Counted from the stretch's first letter, positions 8,363 through 17,041 are shown. The stretch: DNA of 64,000 bases from Thalassobacterium maritimum (GCF_031127805.1 NZ_JARXHW010000027.1:1-64000), one strand, 5' to 3'. Notes: generated by a model not told the origin, from the sequence alone. Made by a program: numbers and translations.

Positions 8363-10108
8363 TCATTCCCCAATCGAAACGAAAATAAGCGTTTTTAAGT
8401 TAAACAGCGCGTCTTCGCGCACCTTGCCGAAACCGACTTCACAGTCAAACGTGCCGACTTGGTTCAGCTCAATTTCGCCGAGATCCAAGAGCTCGTATGT
8501 GTTCCAATTCTTGGTGGCTGGCACGGTGGCACGAAGTGTTGTCCCGTCGAGTTTGAGTTGCACTTCACTCCCGGCAAATTTACCTGCACAGGCATAGACT
8601 GCTTTGACGCGAAAGCTGCCTGGCGCCGGCACGTTCATTTCCCAAGTTGCGCTGGCTTGCGGGTCGGTCCAGAAACCGATGTGACTGTTGTCCACCAGTT
8701 TAATGTCAGGCCCGTTCAATTTAGCAGCGGCGGCCTGCAGCACCAGCTCGTCGCCAGAGAAACTGTAGCCCTCCGGTGCCGCTTTAACCGTCTGCAGCCC
8801 TTCGTAATCCAAGCGTAAAACCGTCGCGTATTCAGTCGGCGCAAGAGAACCGAGCTCGATGTCGAGCCCCTGCTTGCTGCGAATCATCGCTAGCGCTCGT
8901 TGATCATAGCTGTAAACCTGTGCGTGATCGAATTGCACACCACTGAGCGTAAACTTACCCGACTTTGGCCAATCGAATAGATAAAGGAACAACTGCCCCG
9001 ACTCCGCGCTGGACCCCTTAAGTTGTGCCACGCGTCCCCAGGTTTGCTCTGGCACGGCCACGAATTCGGCCCCATAGAGTGCTTCACTGTGCGCAGAGGT
9101 CCACGCCCCCATCTCTTCAAATTGCTGGATCGACATTTCAGGCCAGGAACCATCGGCTTGCGGGCCAACATTCAGCAACAAATTGCCCCCCTTGACCACG
9201 ATATCGATCAGCTTCTGAATCAACTCTTCGGTGCTCTTCCATTTGGTATCACTCTTCTTGAAGCCCCAGGAGTGATTCACCGTCCAGCAGGACTCCCAGA
9301 CATGATCCAGCGCCGCACCAGGGGTAAAATTCTCCGGCGTGCCGAAGTCTCTCTTAAACTGCTTACGCTTAGCGACACGGTTATTAATAATCATATGTGG
9401 GCTGAGCTCGCGCAGATAATTGTAGAGGTCGACGCCGTCTTCCATGGTCCACCACGGTGTCCAATCACCGTCAAACCACATGATTGCGGGATCGTAGCGG
9501 TCGATCAGCTCCTTGAGTTGGGCCTTCATGTAGGTGACATAGCCTTCCTTGTCCCGCATCGGTGGCCGGTTGGTCGCCTGCTCCGCGCGCTGCGAAGAGT
9601 GATGCCAATCGATGATCGAATAGTAAGTGCCAAATTTGACTCCATATTTATCACAAGCTGCTTTCAACTCGCCCAGAATGTCGCGCTGAAAGTCGTTCGC
9701 CTCGCCCAGATCATACTCGGTGTACTCGCTATCCCACAGACAGAAGCCCTCGTGGTGCTTGGTCGTAATGACCATGTATTGCATGCCAGCCTCTTTGGCC
9801 CGCTTCACCCAGGCGTCCGCATCCAGCGCGTCGGGGCGGAAATCCGCCGCCAACGGAATATATTCCTCTGGCGTGATTTTCCCCCAGCGCTGAATCCATT
9901 CCGCATACTTCTCAATCGGCTCCCCCTTCCACTCCCCCCCGAGCGTCGAATAAACGCCATAGTGGATAAAAAGTCCAAACTTGGCATCTGTGAACCACTG
10001 CATGCGCTCCTGATACGCAGCATCGCTCTCCGGAATCATTTCATTGGCAGCTGCCAGCGCGTGCCCGACAAGCAGGCTGGATAAGACGAATGGGATAATT
10101 TTCTTCAT
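8363..10108 (-). CDS. secreted alpha-L-fucosidase, GH29 (GH29a)
   Basis: A 581-residue retaining exo-fucosidase. The start at 10108 (MKKIIPFVLSSLLVGHALA) gives a signal peptide; an in-frame ATG at 10153 would add 15 non-signal residues. GH29 hallmarks: FGLFIHYGVYS, KHHEGFCLWDS (H118-H119), the nucleophile D213 in MWFDGDW, WESCWTVNHSWGF, and GGNLLLNVGPQADG. The last ~90 residues form a separate beta domain (ATWEMNVPAPGSFRV...) like the carbohydrate-binding tails seen on marine GH29s. It forms its own unit with an operator-like site 73 bp upstream and converges on nothing; the gene downstream is GH116a after a 96-bp gap holding operator A. Acts on terminal alpha-L-fucose by family knowledge. 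Confidence 0.93.
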   Translation of the reverse strand: MKKIIPFVLSSLLVGHALAAANEMIPESDAAYQERMQWFTDAKFGLFIHYGVYSTLGGEWKGEPIEKYAEWIQRWGKITPEEYIPLAADFRPDALDADAWVKRAKEAGMQYMVITTKHHEGFCLWDSEYTEYDLGEANDFQRDILGELKAACDKYGVKFGTYYSIIDWHHSSQRAEQATNRPPMRDKEGYVTYMKAQLKELIDRYDPAIMWFDGDWTPWWTMEDGVDLYNYLRELSPHMIINNRVAKRKQFKRDFGTPENFTPGAALDHVWESCWTVNHSWGFKKSDTKWKSTEELIQKLIDIVVKGGNLLLNVGPQADGSWPEMSIQQFEEMGAWTSAHSEALYGAEFVAVPEQTWGRVAQLKGSSAESGQLFLYLFDWPKSGKFTLSGVQFDHAQVYSYDQRALAMIRSKQGLDIELGSLAPTEYATVLRLDYEGLQTVKAAPEGYSFSGDELVLQAAAAKLNGPDIKLVDNSHIGFWTDPQASATWEMNVPAPGSFRVKAVYACAGKFAGSEVQLKLDGTTLRATVPATKNWNTYELLDLGEIELNQVGTFDCEVGFGKVREDALFNLKTLIFVSIGE

Positions 10109-10181
10109 GGAATTATAAATTGAACACGGACGATCTTGCATGGGGAAACACATAAAGTAACAAAAGCGCCTGCCACCTGCC

Positions 10182-10201
10182 TATCACGTATAAAAGCTAT
10201 A
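10182..10201. promoter_or_regulatory. candidate regulon operator, GH29a
   Basis: TATCACGTATAAAAGCTATA lies 73 bp upstream of the GH29a start. The gene-proximal half TATCAC is perfect and the distal half (GCTATA) is degenerate. It is in the divergent gap between GH29a and the plus-strand defence islet. Confidence 0.5.
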
Positions 10202-10327
10202 GTGGGAGCTCGAAAGCAAAGTAGGCACAACAAACGAAAATTCGGGAGGACGCCTCATTCCTGTCCTCAAATGCCCCACGCACACTTTCCGCTTGCCGAA
10301 GTCGAAATTTTCTAACGAACTGCTAGA

Positions 10328-10755
10328 ATGCCTCAACTGCTAGCAAAACCTAACGAAAACGTCGAAAACTTCATCGCCCGCTGGCAAGGCGCGGAAGCCG
10401 CCGAAGAAGCCAAAGAAAAAATCATCTGGCTCAGTCCCGAATACCAGTGTCCAGAGAAGGCAGAAGACAGAGGTCAGAAACCAGAACAAACCGAACTCGC
10501 TGGAACCGAACCTGCGACCTCTTCACCCCCAGCGAAGTGCGCTACGCAGCCATGGCCAAAGGACCTCCCCAATCAGGTCGCCGCCATTCACGCCCTCCTC
10601 CCCGAAACCGGCCTCGACGCCAAAGCCATCGCTCCCCCACGTTGGCAAACGCACAAAAAAAGCGCCTAGAAGAAATCGACCAAATTTTGACGACGCTTAA
10701 GAAACTGGGGGCAGTTATGAGCGATGAAAACCAAAAAACTATATTGATACCATGA
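10328..10755 (+). pseudogene. deleted and frameshifted remnant of a large DNA methyltransferase (MmeI/type IIL-like)
   Basis: The first frame (from 10328) reads NENVENFIARWQGAE, which recalls the very start of the large class I DNA methyltransferases. It passes straight into EEAKEKIIWLSPEYQ and WPKDLPNQVAAIHALLPETGL, which recall the very end of the same proteins. The frame then stops at THKKSA, while the adjacent frame continues KKRLEEIDQILTTLKKLGAV to TGA at 10753-10755. I read this as loss of several hundred central residues plus a frameshift near 10655. A stretch coding EDRGQKPE is low-complexity filler. The final stop overlaps the SIR2 gene start (ATGA, 10752-10755). The family assignment is from memory of sequence patterns, not a search. 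Confidence 0.5.
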
Positions 10756-13700
10756 CGCTACAAATACCCAATACACTAAAAAAACAAATCGTTGAAGGTA
10801 AAGCTGTGCTCTTTCTAGGTAGCGGCGCTAGCTTAGGAGCAAAAAAATCTTCTGGCGATGAGATGTATACAGTTTCAGCATTACGCGATAAGTTACTAAG
10901 TCATTTTTTCGCTGATCGAACAGAACTTAAGAATAGACAACTAAGCCAAATAGCAGACTTTGTCGAAGTTGAGTTTGGCAGAAAAGCGCTACTAGATGCA
11001 TTGTTTGATCTGTTCTCTGACTTTGAACCCGCAGCTTTTCATCTGCTAATACCATTATTTCCATGGGCAGCAATAGTTACAACGAATTACGATCTAATTG
11101 TGGAAAACTCCTACAAACTTTGTGAAAAAAATGCACGTAACATTGTAACCTACATAAATCAAAACGAAGACTTTGAGGGACAGTTAAAACTAAAGGCCAA
11201 TTCGATTCCCTTTTTGAAAATTCATGGCTGCATTTCGAACTCATCTGACATGCAGACACCACTCATCATCTCCAAAGACCACTTAACCAAGTATAAAAAA
11301 AACCGTGAGCTGATGTTCGATTATTTACGTGATTTGGCTGAAAGAAATACTGTTATTTTTTGTGGCTACTCGATTGAGGATCAACATCTCAGAAATCTGC
11401 TATTTGATTTAACTGATGAAACAAGAACACGTCCTCGCTACTACTACAATTCGCCAAACCAGACAGATTTAGATACAAACTACTGGGGATCACATAGAGT
11501 TGAAGTGTTGAATTGCGACTTCGAAACCTTCTTGAAAGCACTTACAAAATGTATCAGTGAAACAGAAAGAGATTTCTCACGCATCATACTACGCGGTGAT
11601 TTAAGCCTAAAAACACACTATCAAATAAGCGAACCAGCCGAGTCCGATGAGCTAGTTGAGTTTTTACAAAAAGATGTGTGGCATGTTCATAGCTCATTGG
11701 TGACGGAGAAAGCAAGTCCACGCCAATTTTATAGCGGATTCGACAATTCATGGACGCCCATAATCAATGAACTAGACGTTTCACGGAGTATTGCAGACGC
11801 CGCAACCATTGATGGTGTACTATGCGATTCTGAACAAATCGTACAGCTTTATCTAATCAAAGGCCCAGCCGGCAATGGTAAATCTGTCATACTAAAACGG
11901 ATCGCCTATACAGCTGCGGAATCCTATGATAAGCTAGTTCTTCACTTGAGGCCCGATGGCGCTATTAAATTTTCAGCAATAAAAGAAATCTCAGACCTAA
12001 CAAATAAAAGGATTTATCTATTCATTGACCATGCCGCTATCCATGCCTCCGAAATCTCGAATCTCATCAGGTTTTGTTATAGATCAAAAATTAAAGTAAC
12101 AATATTTCTATCCGAAAGAGAAAATGAGTGGAACATGCGATGCAGTGAATTAGATGGATACCTTGACGCAGATTTCACCGTCCCATACTTAAACAAAAAA
12201 GAAATATATGAATTACTAGAAAAACTTGAAGTCGCTCAATGCCTTGGAACGCTAGAAGAAATGTCTCCTGAAAACCGCTTCAAAGCATTTCATGAGAACG
12301 CAAAAAGGCAGCTATTAGTTGCTCTACACGAAGCAACACAAGGACTACCATTTGAGAACATAGTTGTAGATGAATATAACCGAATTCTTCCTGAAGAAGC
12401 TCAACACCTGTATCTAGACATCTGCACGTTAAACAGACTTGGCGTTGCTGTACGTGCTGGATTAATCTCACGAGCGAGTGGCATAAGCTTTGACATGTTT
12501 CAAAGTGATTTTTTTCGTCCGTTGGAAAGTATTGTTCGTCATCGGAAAGACCCTTATTCAGGTGAAATCTACTACGAAGCTAGGCATTCGCATATCGCTG
12601 AAATCGTATTCGATCAGATACTCAACAATGAGAATGATCGGTATGATCATATTATAAGGTTGCTGAGTGAAATTAATATCGAATACCAAAGCGACAAAGA
12701 GGCATTTAATGCAATAATGAGAGGTAGAGGACTTGCTCAAGCTTTCTCAGATATAGAATTAGGGCGTGATCTCTTTAAACGAGGATTCCAACGGGTTGGA
12801 GAGCCTGCCTTTTTATTACAACAGGCTGCCCTGCTTGAAATGAATCATAAAGGTGGGAGCTTAAATATCGCTGAGAAATACCTAAAAAAGGCGATGGAGG
12901 CTGCTCCTTGGGACAAACCCATAAAGCATACGTATGCAAACTATTTACGTAGAAAAGCCTCTGACTCTAGAGACTCTCTCGCCAGACAAAAATACAGAAG
13001 AGATGCAAAAAAGTATTTAAACGAAACAACCGAAAGTACTGACGAGAAACCTTATCGTAGATATACAGCGATTCAAGTTAGTTTGGATGAGTTAACCGAC
13101 ATACTTCAAGTCGAAGTAGATGACTCAGATAAGGCAATGTTGCGGCGTATTACAGAAAAAACAAATGACTTAGAAAAAAACTTTTCAGCAGCACGACAGT
13201 TATTCCCAAACAACGATAAGTTTTTTGAACTAGAGTCCAAATTTAGGAATGTTATTTCTGATTCAAAAGGCGCCTTAAGAGCCCTTGAATTAGCTTTTGA
13301 GAGAAACCCGAGAAATGAGTATGTTGCGGTTAGAATTTCAAAATTCCACGAATCTAACAATGATCGGCCCAAAGCTATAGAAACTCTACAAAAGTGTATT
13401 GAAAACAGCGGCACAGCTAAGATTGCCCATTTTTGCTTAGCTAAAATACGCATTAATAATGATGAAACTTCTGAATTAATACTACAACATTTAAGGAAAA
13501 GCTTTTCAGATGGTGATTCTAATTATGACGCGCAGTTCTGGTATGCTAGGGAACTTTTCCTTAATAATAAGCATGATGAATCAAGAGCTATGTTTGATAC
13601 TACGAAAACCCTAAAGCTACCGCCCGACTTCAAAAACTCTATCAGAGGTATAGTGAGGAAAAATGGAGAGAATGTCGATTATGAGGGGACTATAGAACAC

Positions 13701-13880
13701 TTTGAGGAGAACTATTTATTTCTAAATTATGGTACTAATAATAAAGTAAAAATCTTTACACATGCTGAAAGATGCACCGCTGACATTTGGGAAAAAATCA
13801 CTCCAAAATCGCAAATAGTATACAATCTAGGGTTTACGATGAGAGGGGCACAGGCAGTTATTATAAGAATCAAAGAATGA
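10752..13880 (+). CDS. SIR2-NTPase-TPR defence protein (Avs5-like architecture)
   Basis: A 1042-residue cytoplasmic protein. Residues ~15-265 form a SIR2 domain: FLGSGAS (21-27), TTNYD (110-114), KIHGC with H158, and GYSIED (205-210). A P-loop NTPase follows, with Walker A GPAGNGKS (371-378) and a Walker B-like LFIDHA (423-428). Helical TPR-type repeats occupy about 690-960. The last ~65 residues (YEGTIEHFEENYLFLNYG... to RGAQAVIIRIKE) resemble a cold-shock/OB fold. By analogy with SIR2-STAND antiphage proteins it may sense infection and deplete NAD+. The gene is AT-rich compared with its neighbours, suggesting recent acquisition. It overlaps the upstream methyltransferase remnant and the downstream Mrr remnant by ATGA at each end, as in a defence operon. 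Confidence 0.85.
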   Translation: MTLQIPNTLKKQIVEGKAVLFLGSGASLGAKKSSGDEMYTVSALRDKLLSHFFADRTELKNRQLSQIADFVEVEFGRKALLDALFDLFSDFEPAAFHLLIPLFPWAAIVTTNYDLIVENSYKLCEKNARNIVTYINQNEDFEGQLKLKANSIPFLKIHGCISNSSDMQTPLIISKDHLTKYKKNRELMFDYLRDLAERNTVIFCGYSIEDQHLRNLLFDLTDETRTRPRYYYNSPNQTDLDTNYWGSHRVEVLNCDFETFLKALTKCISETERDFSRIILRGDLSLKTHYQISEPAESDELVEFLQKDVWHVHSSLVTEKASPRQFYSGFDNSWTPIINELDVSRSIADAATIDGVLCDSEQIVQLYLIKGPAGNGKSVILKRIAYTAAESYDKLVLHLRPDGAIKFSAIKEISDLTNKRIYLFIDHAAIHASEISNLIRFCYRSKIKVTIFLSERENEWNMRCSELDGYLDADFTVPYLNKKEIYELLEKLEVAQCLGTLEEMSPENRFKAFHENAKRQLLVALHEATQGLPFENIVVDEYNRILPEEAQHLYLDICTLNRLGVAVRAGLISRASGISFDMFQSDFFRPLESIVRHRKDPYSGEIYYEARHSHIAEIVFDQILNNENDRYDHIIRLLSEINIEYQSDKEAFNAIMRGRGLAQAFSDIELGRDLFKRGFQRVGEPAFLLQQAALLEMNHKGGSLNIAEKYLKKAMEAAPWDKPIKHTYANYLRRKASDSRDSLARQKYRRDAKKYLNETTESTDEKPYRRYTAIQVSLDELTDILQVEVDDSDKAMLRRITEKTNDLEKNFSAARQLFPNNDKFFELESKFRNVISDSKGALRALELAFERNPRNEYVAVRISKFHESNNDRPKAIETLQKCIENSGTAKIAHFCLAKIRINNDETSELILQHLRKSFSDGDSNYDAQFWYARELFLNNKHDESRAMFDTTKTLKLPPDFKNSIRGIVRKNGENVDYEGTIEHFEENYLFLNYGTNNKVKIFTHAERCTADIWEKITPKSQIVYNLGFTMRGAQAVIIRIKE

Positions 13881-14233
13881 TCTACCTGCAAGCCAAGCGA
13901 TTCACGGAACAGAAAGTCGGCCGCCCGGGTGTGCAAAAATTCGTCGGCGCGCTCGCAGGCCAACAGGCCAACAAGGGAGTTTTCATGGCCACCAGTGGCT
14001 TTTCCAGAGATGCCATCGAATTCGCTGCCAACGTGCAGCAAAAAGTCATCCTAATCAACGGCCCCTGCCTCGCCGACCAGACGATCGAGCACAATCTAGG
14101 TGTTTACACCAAACACACCTACGAAGTTAAAGAGATCGATTCGGACTACTTTGAGGATAGAGGCATGTCACGGAAAGACTACTACGAAATTCAACTTAGT
14201 ACCTATCATTTTGAGCATCCGGTGAGGAGCTAA
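13877..14233 (+). pseudogene. truncated Mrr-type restriction endonuclease (C-terminal part)
   Basis: 118 codons starting MIYLQAKRF, overlapping the SIR2 stop by ATGA (13877-13880). The sequence matches the second half of the Mrr catalytic domain: the Q-x-K motif (Q5-A6-K7), GRPGVQKFVGAL, GVFMATSGFSRDA, VILINGPCLADQTIEHNLGV and EIDSDYFED. The preceding part, which carries the DNA-recognition domain and the catalytic Asp of the PD-(D/E)xK site, is missing, so it should not cut DNA by itself. Base composition returns to that of the surrounding genome exactly here. It may still be translated by coupling to the SIR2 gene. Confidence 0.78.
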
Positions 14234-14262
14234 AGGAGCCCAACGGTAGCGAACGCCACAAA

Positions 14263-14282
14263 CATGGACAGGAGTGTCCATG
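14263..14282. repeat. short hairpin repeat between convergent genes
   Basis: CATGGACA (14263-14270) and TGTCCATG (14275-14282) around GGAG. It lies between the Mrr remnant (plus) and sulfatase 4 (minus). Read on the minus strand the stem is followed by TTTGTGG, so it could help end transcription of operon B. Confidence 0.7.
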
Positions 14283-14307
14283 CCCCTGTGTGGCTCCCCC
14301 TGAATAA

Positions 14308-15861
14308 CTACTTCACGACCTTGTATTCAGATAATTGAGACACTAACTGCTTCACGACATCGGGATGCTCGTGATACAGATTCGTGCTTTGACTGAGATC
14401 GGTTTCGAGCTCATAGAGTTGTGCAGGCGGGGCGTCTTTGCGAATACGCCCATTCTGAATATCGCTGTTTTTGCGGCCTGAGTAGGCAACTGCTGGCGGA
14501 CCAGCGAAATTGTTCTGCCCTGGCTTCCTTCCTTTAAATCCAGCACCACCTTGAAAGGGAAGATAGGCCCACTTCCCTGTGCGAAGCGCAAGCTGCCCTT
14601 CTTGACGCGCAGCGATGAGCAAATGATCGCGCAGCGGATGCTCGGGGTCCTCTAACAATGCAGGTAACATATTGATACTGTCTGGCGCGACATTCGTTTG
14701 ATCGGTCAAGGCGGCAAAGCTGGCAAAGAGATCCAACGTGCACAGCAATTGATCCGACTGCGTGCCTGGCACGATCTTGCCCGGCCAACTGGCGATGAAA
14801 GGCACGCGATGTCCCCCTTCCCAAGCACTGAATTTATAGCCCAGTAATTCACCCCGGCTGTCGTGTCCCTGCTTAAAAGCTTCCTGCCCAACGACACTGA
14901 ACATCGGCCCATTATCACTGGTAAGAATAATCAAAGTGTCTTCCAAAACCCCTTGGCTTTCGAGCTGTGCCAAGAGCTGGCCCACAATCCAATCGAGCTC
15001 GTGAATCACATCCCCATAGAGCCCCGCCTCGCTGCTGCCACGAAACTGCGGTGCCGGCGTGTAAGGGTGGTGAATCTGCACGGTCGAATAATAAAGAAAG
15101 AAGGGCTGCCTCTCCTGCCCTGAAGTGGAACGCTCGATCCAATCGTTTGCTTGCTGCGTCAATCGCGTGCCGACCTCGTAGTCCTTGTAATGCGCATGCG
15201 CTTGAACCGCCCCTCCAAATTCATTGTTAGAGCGCTTGCCCGCCTCGGGTGCAATCGGCGTCAACGGCGTCGCGGCCTTTCCACCTTTGGGGCCCAGGTA
15301 TACGAGCGGATCTGCGGGATCCGCAGCGACGATCTGCTCGTTCTCCACGTAGACAAATGGGCTGACACTGTTGCCAATCGGTAGCCCAAAGAAATAATCG
15401 AAACCGAGTTGTTGCGGCCCGCTTTTTAGCAATTCGGACCAGTCATGTCCCCCTTCGCCAAAGCCGAGTTGCCAATTGCCGATAAAGGCCGTGGCATAGC
15501 CCTTGGCCTGAAACAGTGTGGCGAGTGTCGCCTGTTCAGCATCAATCAAGAGCGCGGCATCGTTCCGAGCCGGCGCCCAAAGCTCACGTCGGAAAGGATA
15601 CTCTCCCGTTAATACAGCATAGCGCGAAGGCGAACTCGCGGCCGACGCCGAATGAGCATCCGTAAATTTTCGACCTCTAGCCGCAAGCTGATCGATGTTC
15701 GGTGTATTGACTTTCGTCGCACCATAACAAGCTAAGTCACCGTAGCCCAGATCCTCGGCAACGATTAGCACGACGTTCGGCAGCCCTTCGTCCGCCTGCA
15801 AAGAGAAGGCGGTGAGTAGGACTTGAAATACGGCGATGAATGTCAGTGCTTTCATTCTCAT
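14308..15861 (-). CDS. sulfatase-fold protein with degenerate active site (sulfatase 4, probable pseudo-enzyme)
   Basis: A 517-residue full-length S1 sulfatase homologue with a signal peptide (MRMKALTFIAVFQVLLTAFSLQA); start at 15861, as a longer frame to 15891 breaks the signal. It is a close paralogue of sulfatases 5 and 9 (GYGDLACYGATKVNTPNID, FTDAHSASA, GFDYFFGLPIGNS), but four active-site positions differ: first metal Asp to E36 (VAEDLGYGD), formylglycine Cys to S76 (SSPSR; codon at 15634-15636), and GKWHLG to GNWQLG (N129 for Lys, Q131 for His). SDNGP and the later Lys remain. Ser alone could still be matured by an anaerobic maturase, but combined loss of Lys and His argues against normal catalysis. 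The reading frame is intact, so the fold may serve binding or regulation. Last gene of operon B, after a 166-bp gap. Confidence 0.88.
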   Translation of the reverse strand: MRMKALTFIAVFQVLLTAFSLQADEGLPNVVLIVAEDLGYGDLACYGATKVNTPNIDQLAARGRKFTDAHSASAASSPSRYAVLTGEYPFRRELWAPARNDAALLIDAEQATLATLFQAKGYATAFIGNWQLGFGEGGHDWSELLKSGPQQLGFDYFFGLPIGNSVSPFVYVENEQIVAADPADPLVYLGPKGGKAATPLTPIAPEAGKRSNNEFGGAVQAHAHYKDYEVGTRLTQQANDWIERSTSGQERQPFFLYYSTVQIHHPYTPAPQFRGSSEAGLYGDVIHELDWIVGQLLAQLESQGVLEDTLIILTSDNGPMFSVVGQEAFKQGHDSRGELLGYKFSAWEGGHRVPFIASWPGKIVPGTQSDQLLCTLDLFASFAALTDQTNVAPDSINMLPALLEDPEHPLRDHLLIAARQEGQLALRTGKWAYLPFQGGAGFKGRKPGQNNFAGPPAVAYSGRKNSDIQNGRIRKDAPPAQLYELETDLSQSTNLYHEHPDVVKQLVSQLSEYKVVK

Positions 15862-15946
15862 AATAAACTTAGCTTGAGAGGCAGCTTGCAAGATAGCGTG
15901 CTTCTCAATTCAGGAGTCGAAGCACTCCTGTCCCGCTTGCGCCCCG

Positions 15947-15976
15947 CATACTATGGACAGGAGTGTCCATAGTATG
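15947..15976. repeat. long hairpin member of the repeat family
   Basis: CATACTATGGACA (15947-15959) pairs perfectly with TGTCCATAGTATG (15964-15976) around GGAG: a 13-bp stem with a 4-base loop. Degenerate GGAGT...CACTC...TCCCG copies flank it (about 15913-15935 and 15993-16016). It fills the gap between the GH117-like gene and sulfatase 4 and could reduce expression of sulfatase 4. Confidence 0.75.
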
Positions 15977-16027
15977 TGGTCCATCTCAATTCAGGAGTCG
16001 GGACACTCTGATCCCGATTAAACCGAT

Positions 16028-17041
16028 TCACTCCGACCAGATCACATCGTAGCGACGAAGAAATGGCAAGTTGCCCTTACCTTTGGTCGCCGCCATTTCG
16101 ATGCCCCATTCGATAGGCAGACCCGCGTCGCTATCTGTAAAGGCTTCGGGACGATATGAGCCGGCAGCCCATGGGTGACCTTTGATCTCGTGCGTTTTGG
16201 TAAAGCTCAGCCCATCTTCAGAATACATGATGGAGTGACGAATCTCTGCGGGGGCCCGAGGGCCAATCATGGCTGCTACGCCTGAACCTTGCGGCCAGGC
16301 AACAACTTCATGGTTTCCGGGAATGACGGGATTGTTTTCGTATTTAACATACGGGCCTTCGGGTTTGTCAGCGATGGCGACACCCATCTTTGTTTCTTTG
16401 GGGCTCTTGCCCAACTCACGACCTTTGTAGTAGAACCAGTATTTTCCATCGCGCACCAGCAGGCAGGCATCGTCAACCAAGTGACTGTCGAAGTCTGTGC
16501 GAACATCCGAGTTCGTCAGCGCGGGATTGGTGCTCAGTTTTTCCCAAGGGCCATCCGGTGAATCCGAGACGGCGATACCAATTTTAGAATCCGGGTTGAA
16601 TGGCTTGTCATAATAAGAAGAGGAAATCCCAGAGTAAAAGAGCCAGTATTTGCCTTCTGCTACGAGAATGTTGGGCGTGAACACACTCGCGCCCTCCCAA
16701 GTCCCCTCGGTGCCTTTGTCCAGCGCCATGCCCTGCTCCGTCCACTCGAGGCCGTCTGGTGATGTGGCATACCAAACGGTGGCGTCATAGCCAGTGGGAA
16801 TCGGACCTTTGGAATACCATACGTAATATTGATCATGAACTTTAATAACATCACTGGGGTCGCGGCGCATGACACCGGCCTCTTCGCCGATACCAGTTAC
16901 GTCCGTACGCTTGACCGTAGCCGCTCCGAGTTTCACCGGCGCACTTGGCGCACTTGGCGTTTCAGCATTCAGGCAGGCGTTCCATAGCAAGCAGGCTGGC
17001 AACAAGGCCAGGGATAGATATTTGTATTGATTCATAGTCAT
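16028..17041 (-). CDS. secreted GH117-like five-bladed beta-propeller glycosidase
   Basis: A 337-residue exported protein (signal about residues 1-26; the ATG at 17035 is an equally possible start). The pattern of MRRDPSDVI (D61), TVWYATSPDGLEWTEQG, DSHLVDDACLL (D190-D191) and GNHEVVAWPQG (H244-E245) follows GH117, where Asp-Asp-Glu with an unusual His acid is known. GH117 enzymes release 3,6-anhydro-L-galactose or related units from agar-type galactans; in this fucosidase-rich setting the substrate may be different. Third gene of operon B, 17 bp after sulfatase 5. GH43 is the alternative family; the adjacent His-Glu pair is what favours GH117. Confidence 0.7.
   Translation of the reverse strand: MTMNQYKYLSLALLPACLLWNACLNAETPSAPSAPVKLGAATVKRTDVTGIGEEAGVMRRDPSDVIKVHDQYYVWYSKGPIPTGYDATVWYATSPDGLEWTEQGMALDKGTEGTWEGASVFTPNILVAEGKYWLFYSGISSSYYDKPFNPDSKIGIAVSDSPDGPWEKLSTNPALTNSDVRTDFDSHLVDDACLLVRDGKYWFYYKGRELGKSPKETKMGVAIADKPEGPYVKYENNPVIPGNHEVVAWPQGSGVAAMIGPRAPAEIRHSIMYSEDGLSFTKTHEIKGHPWAAGSYRPEAFTDSDAGLPIEWGIEMAATKGKGNLPFLRRYDVIWSE

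Noticed and set aside
9023..10084. A 353-codon open frame opposite GH29a.
   Set aside because: Antisense shadow; GH29 motifs on the minus strand explain the sequence.
10450..10500. GAAGACAGAGGTCAGAAACCAGAAC as a possible repeat array or CRISPR-like element.
   Set aside because: Only one or two imperfect units; looks like low-complexity filler within the methyltransferase remnant.
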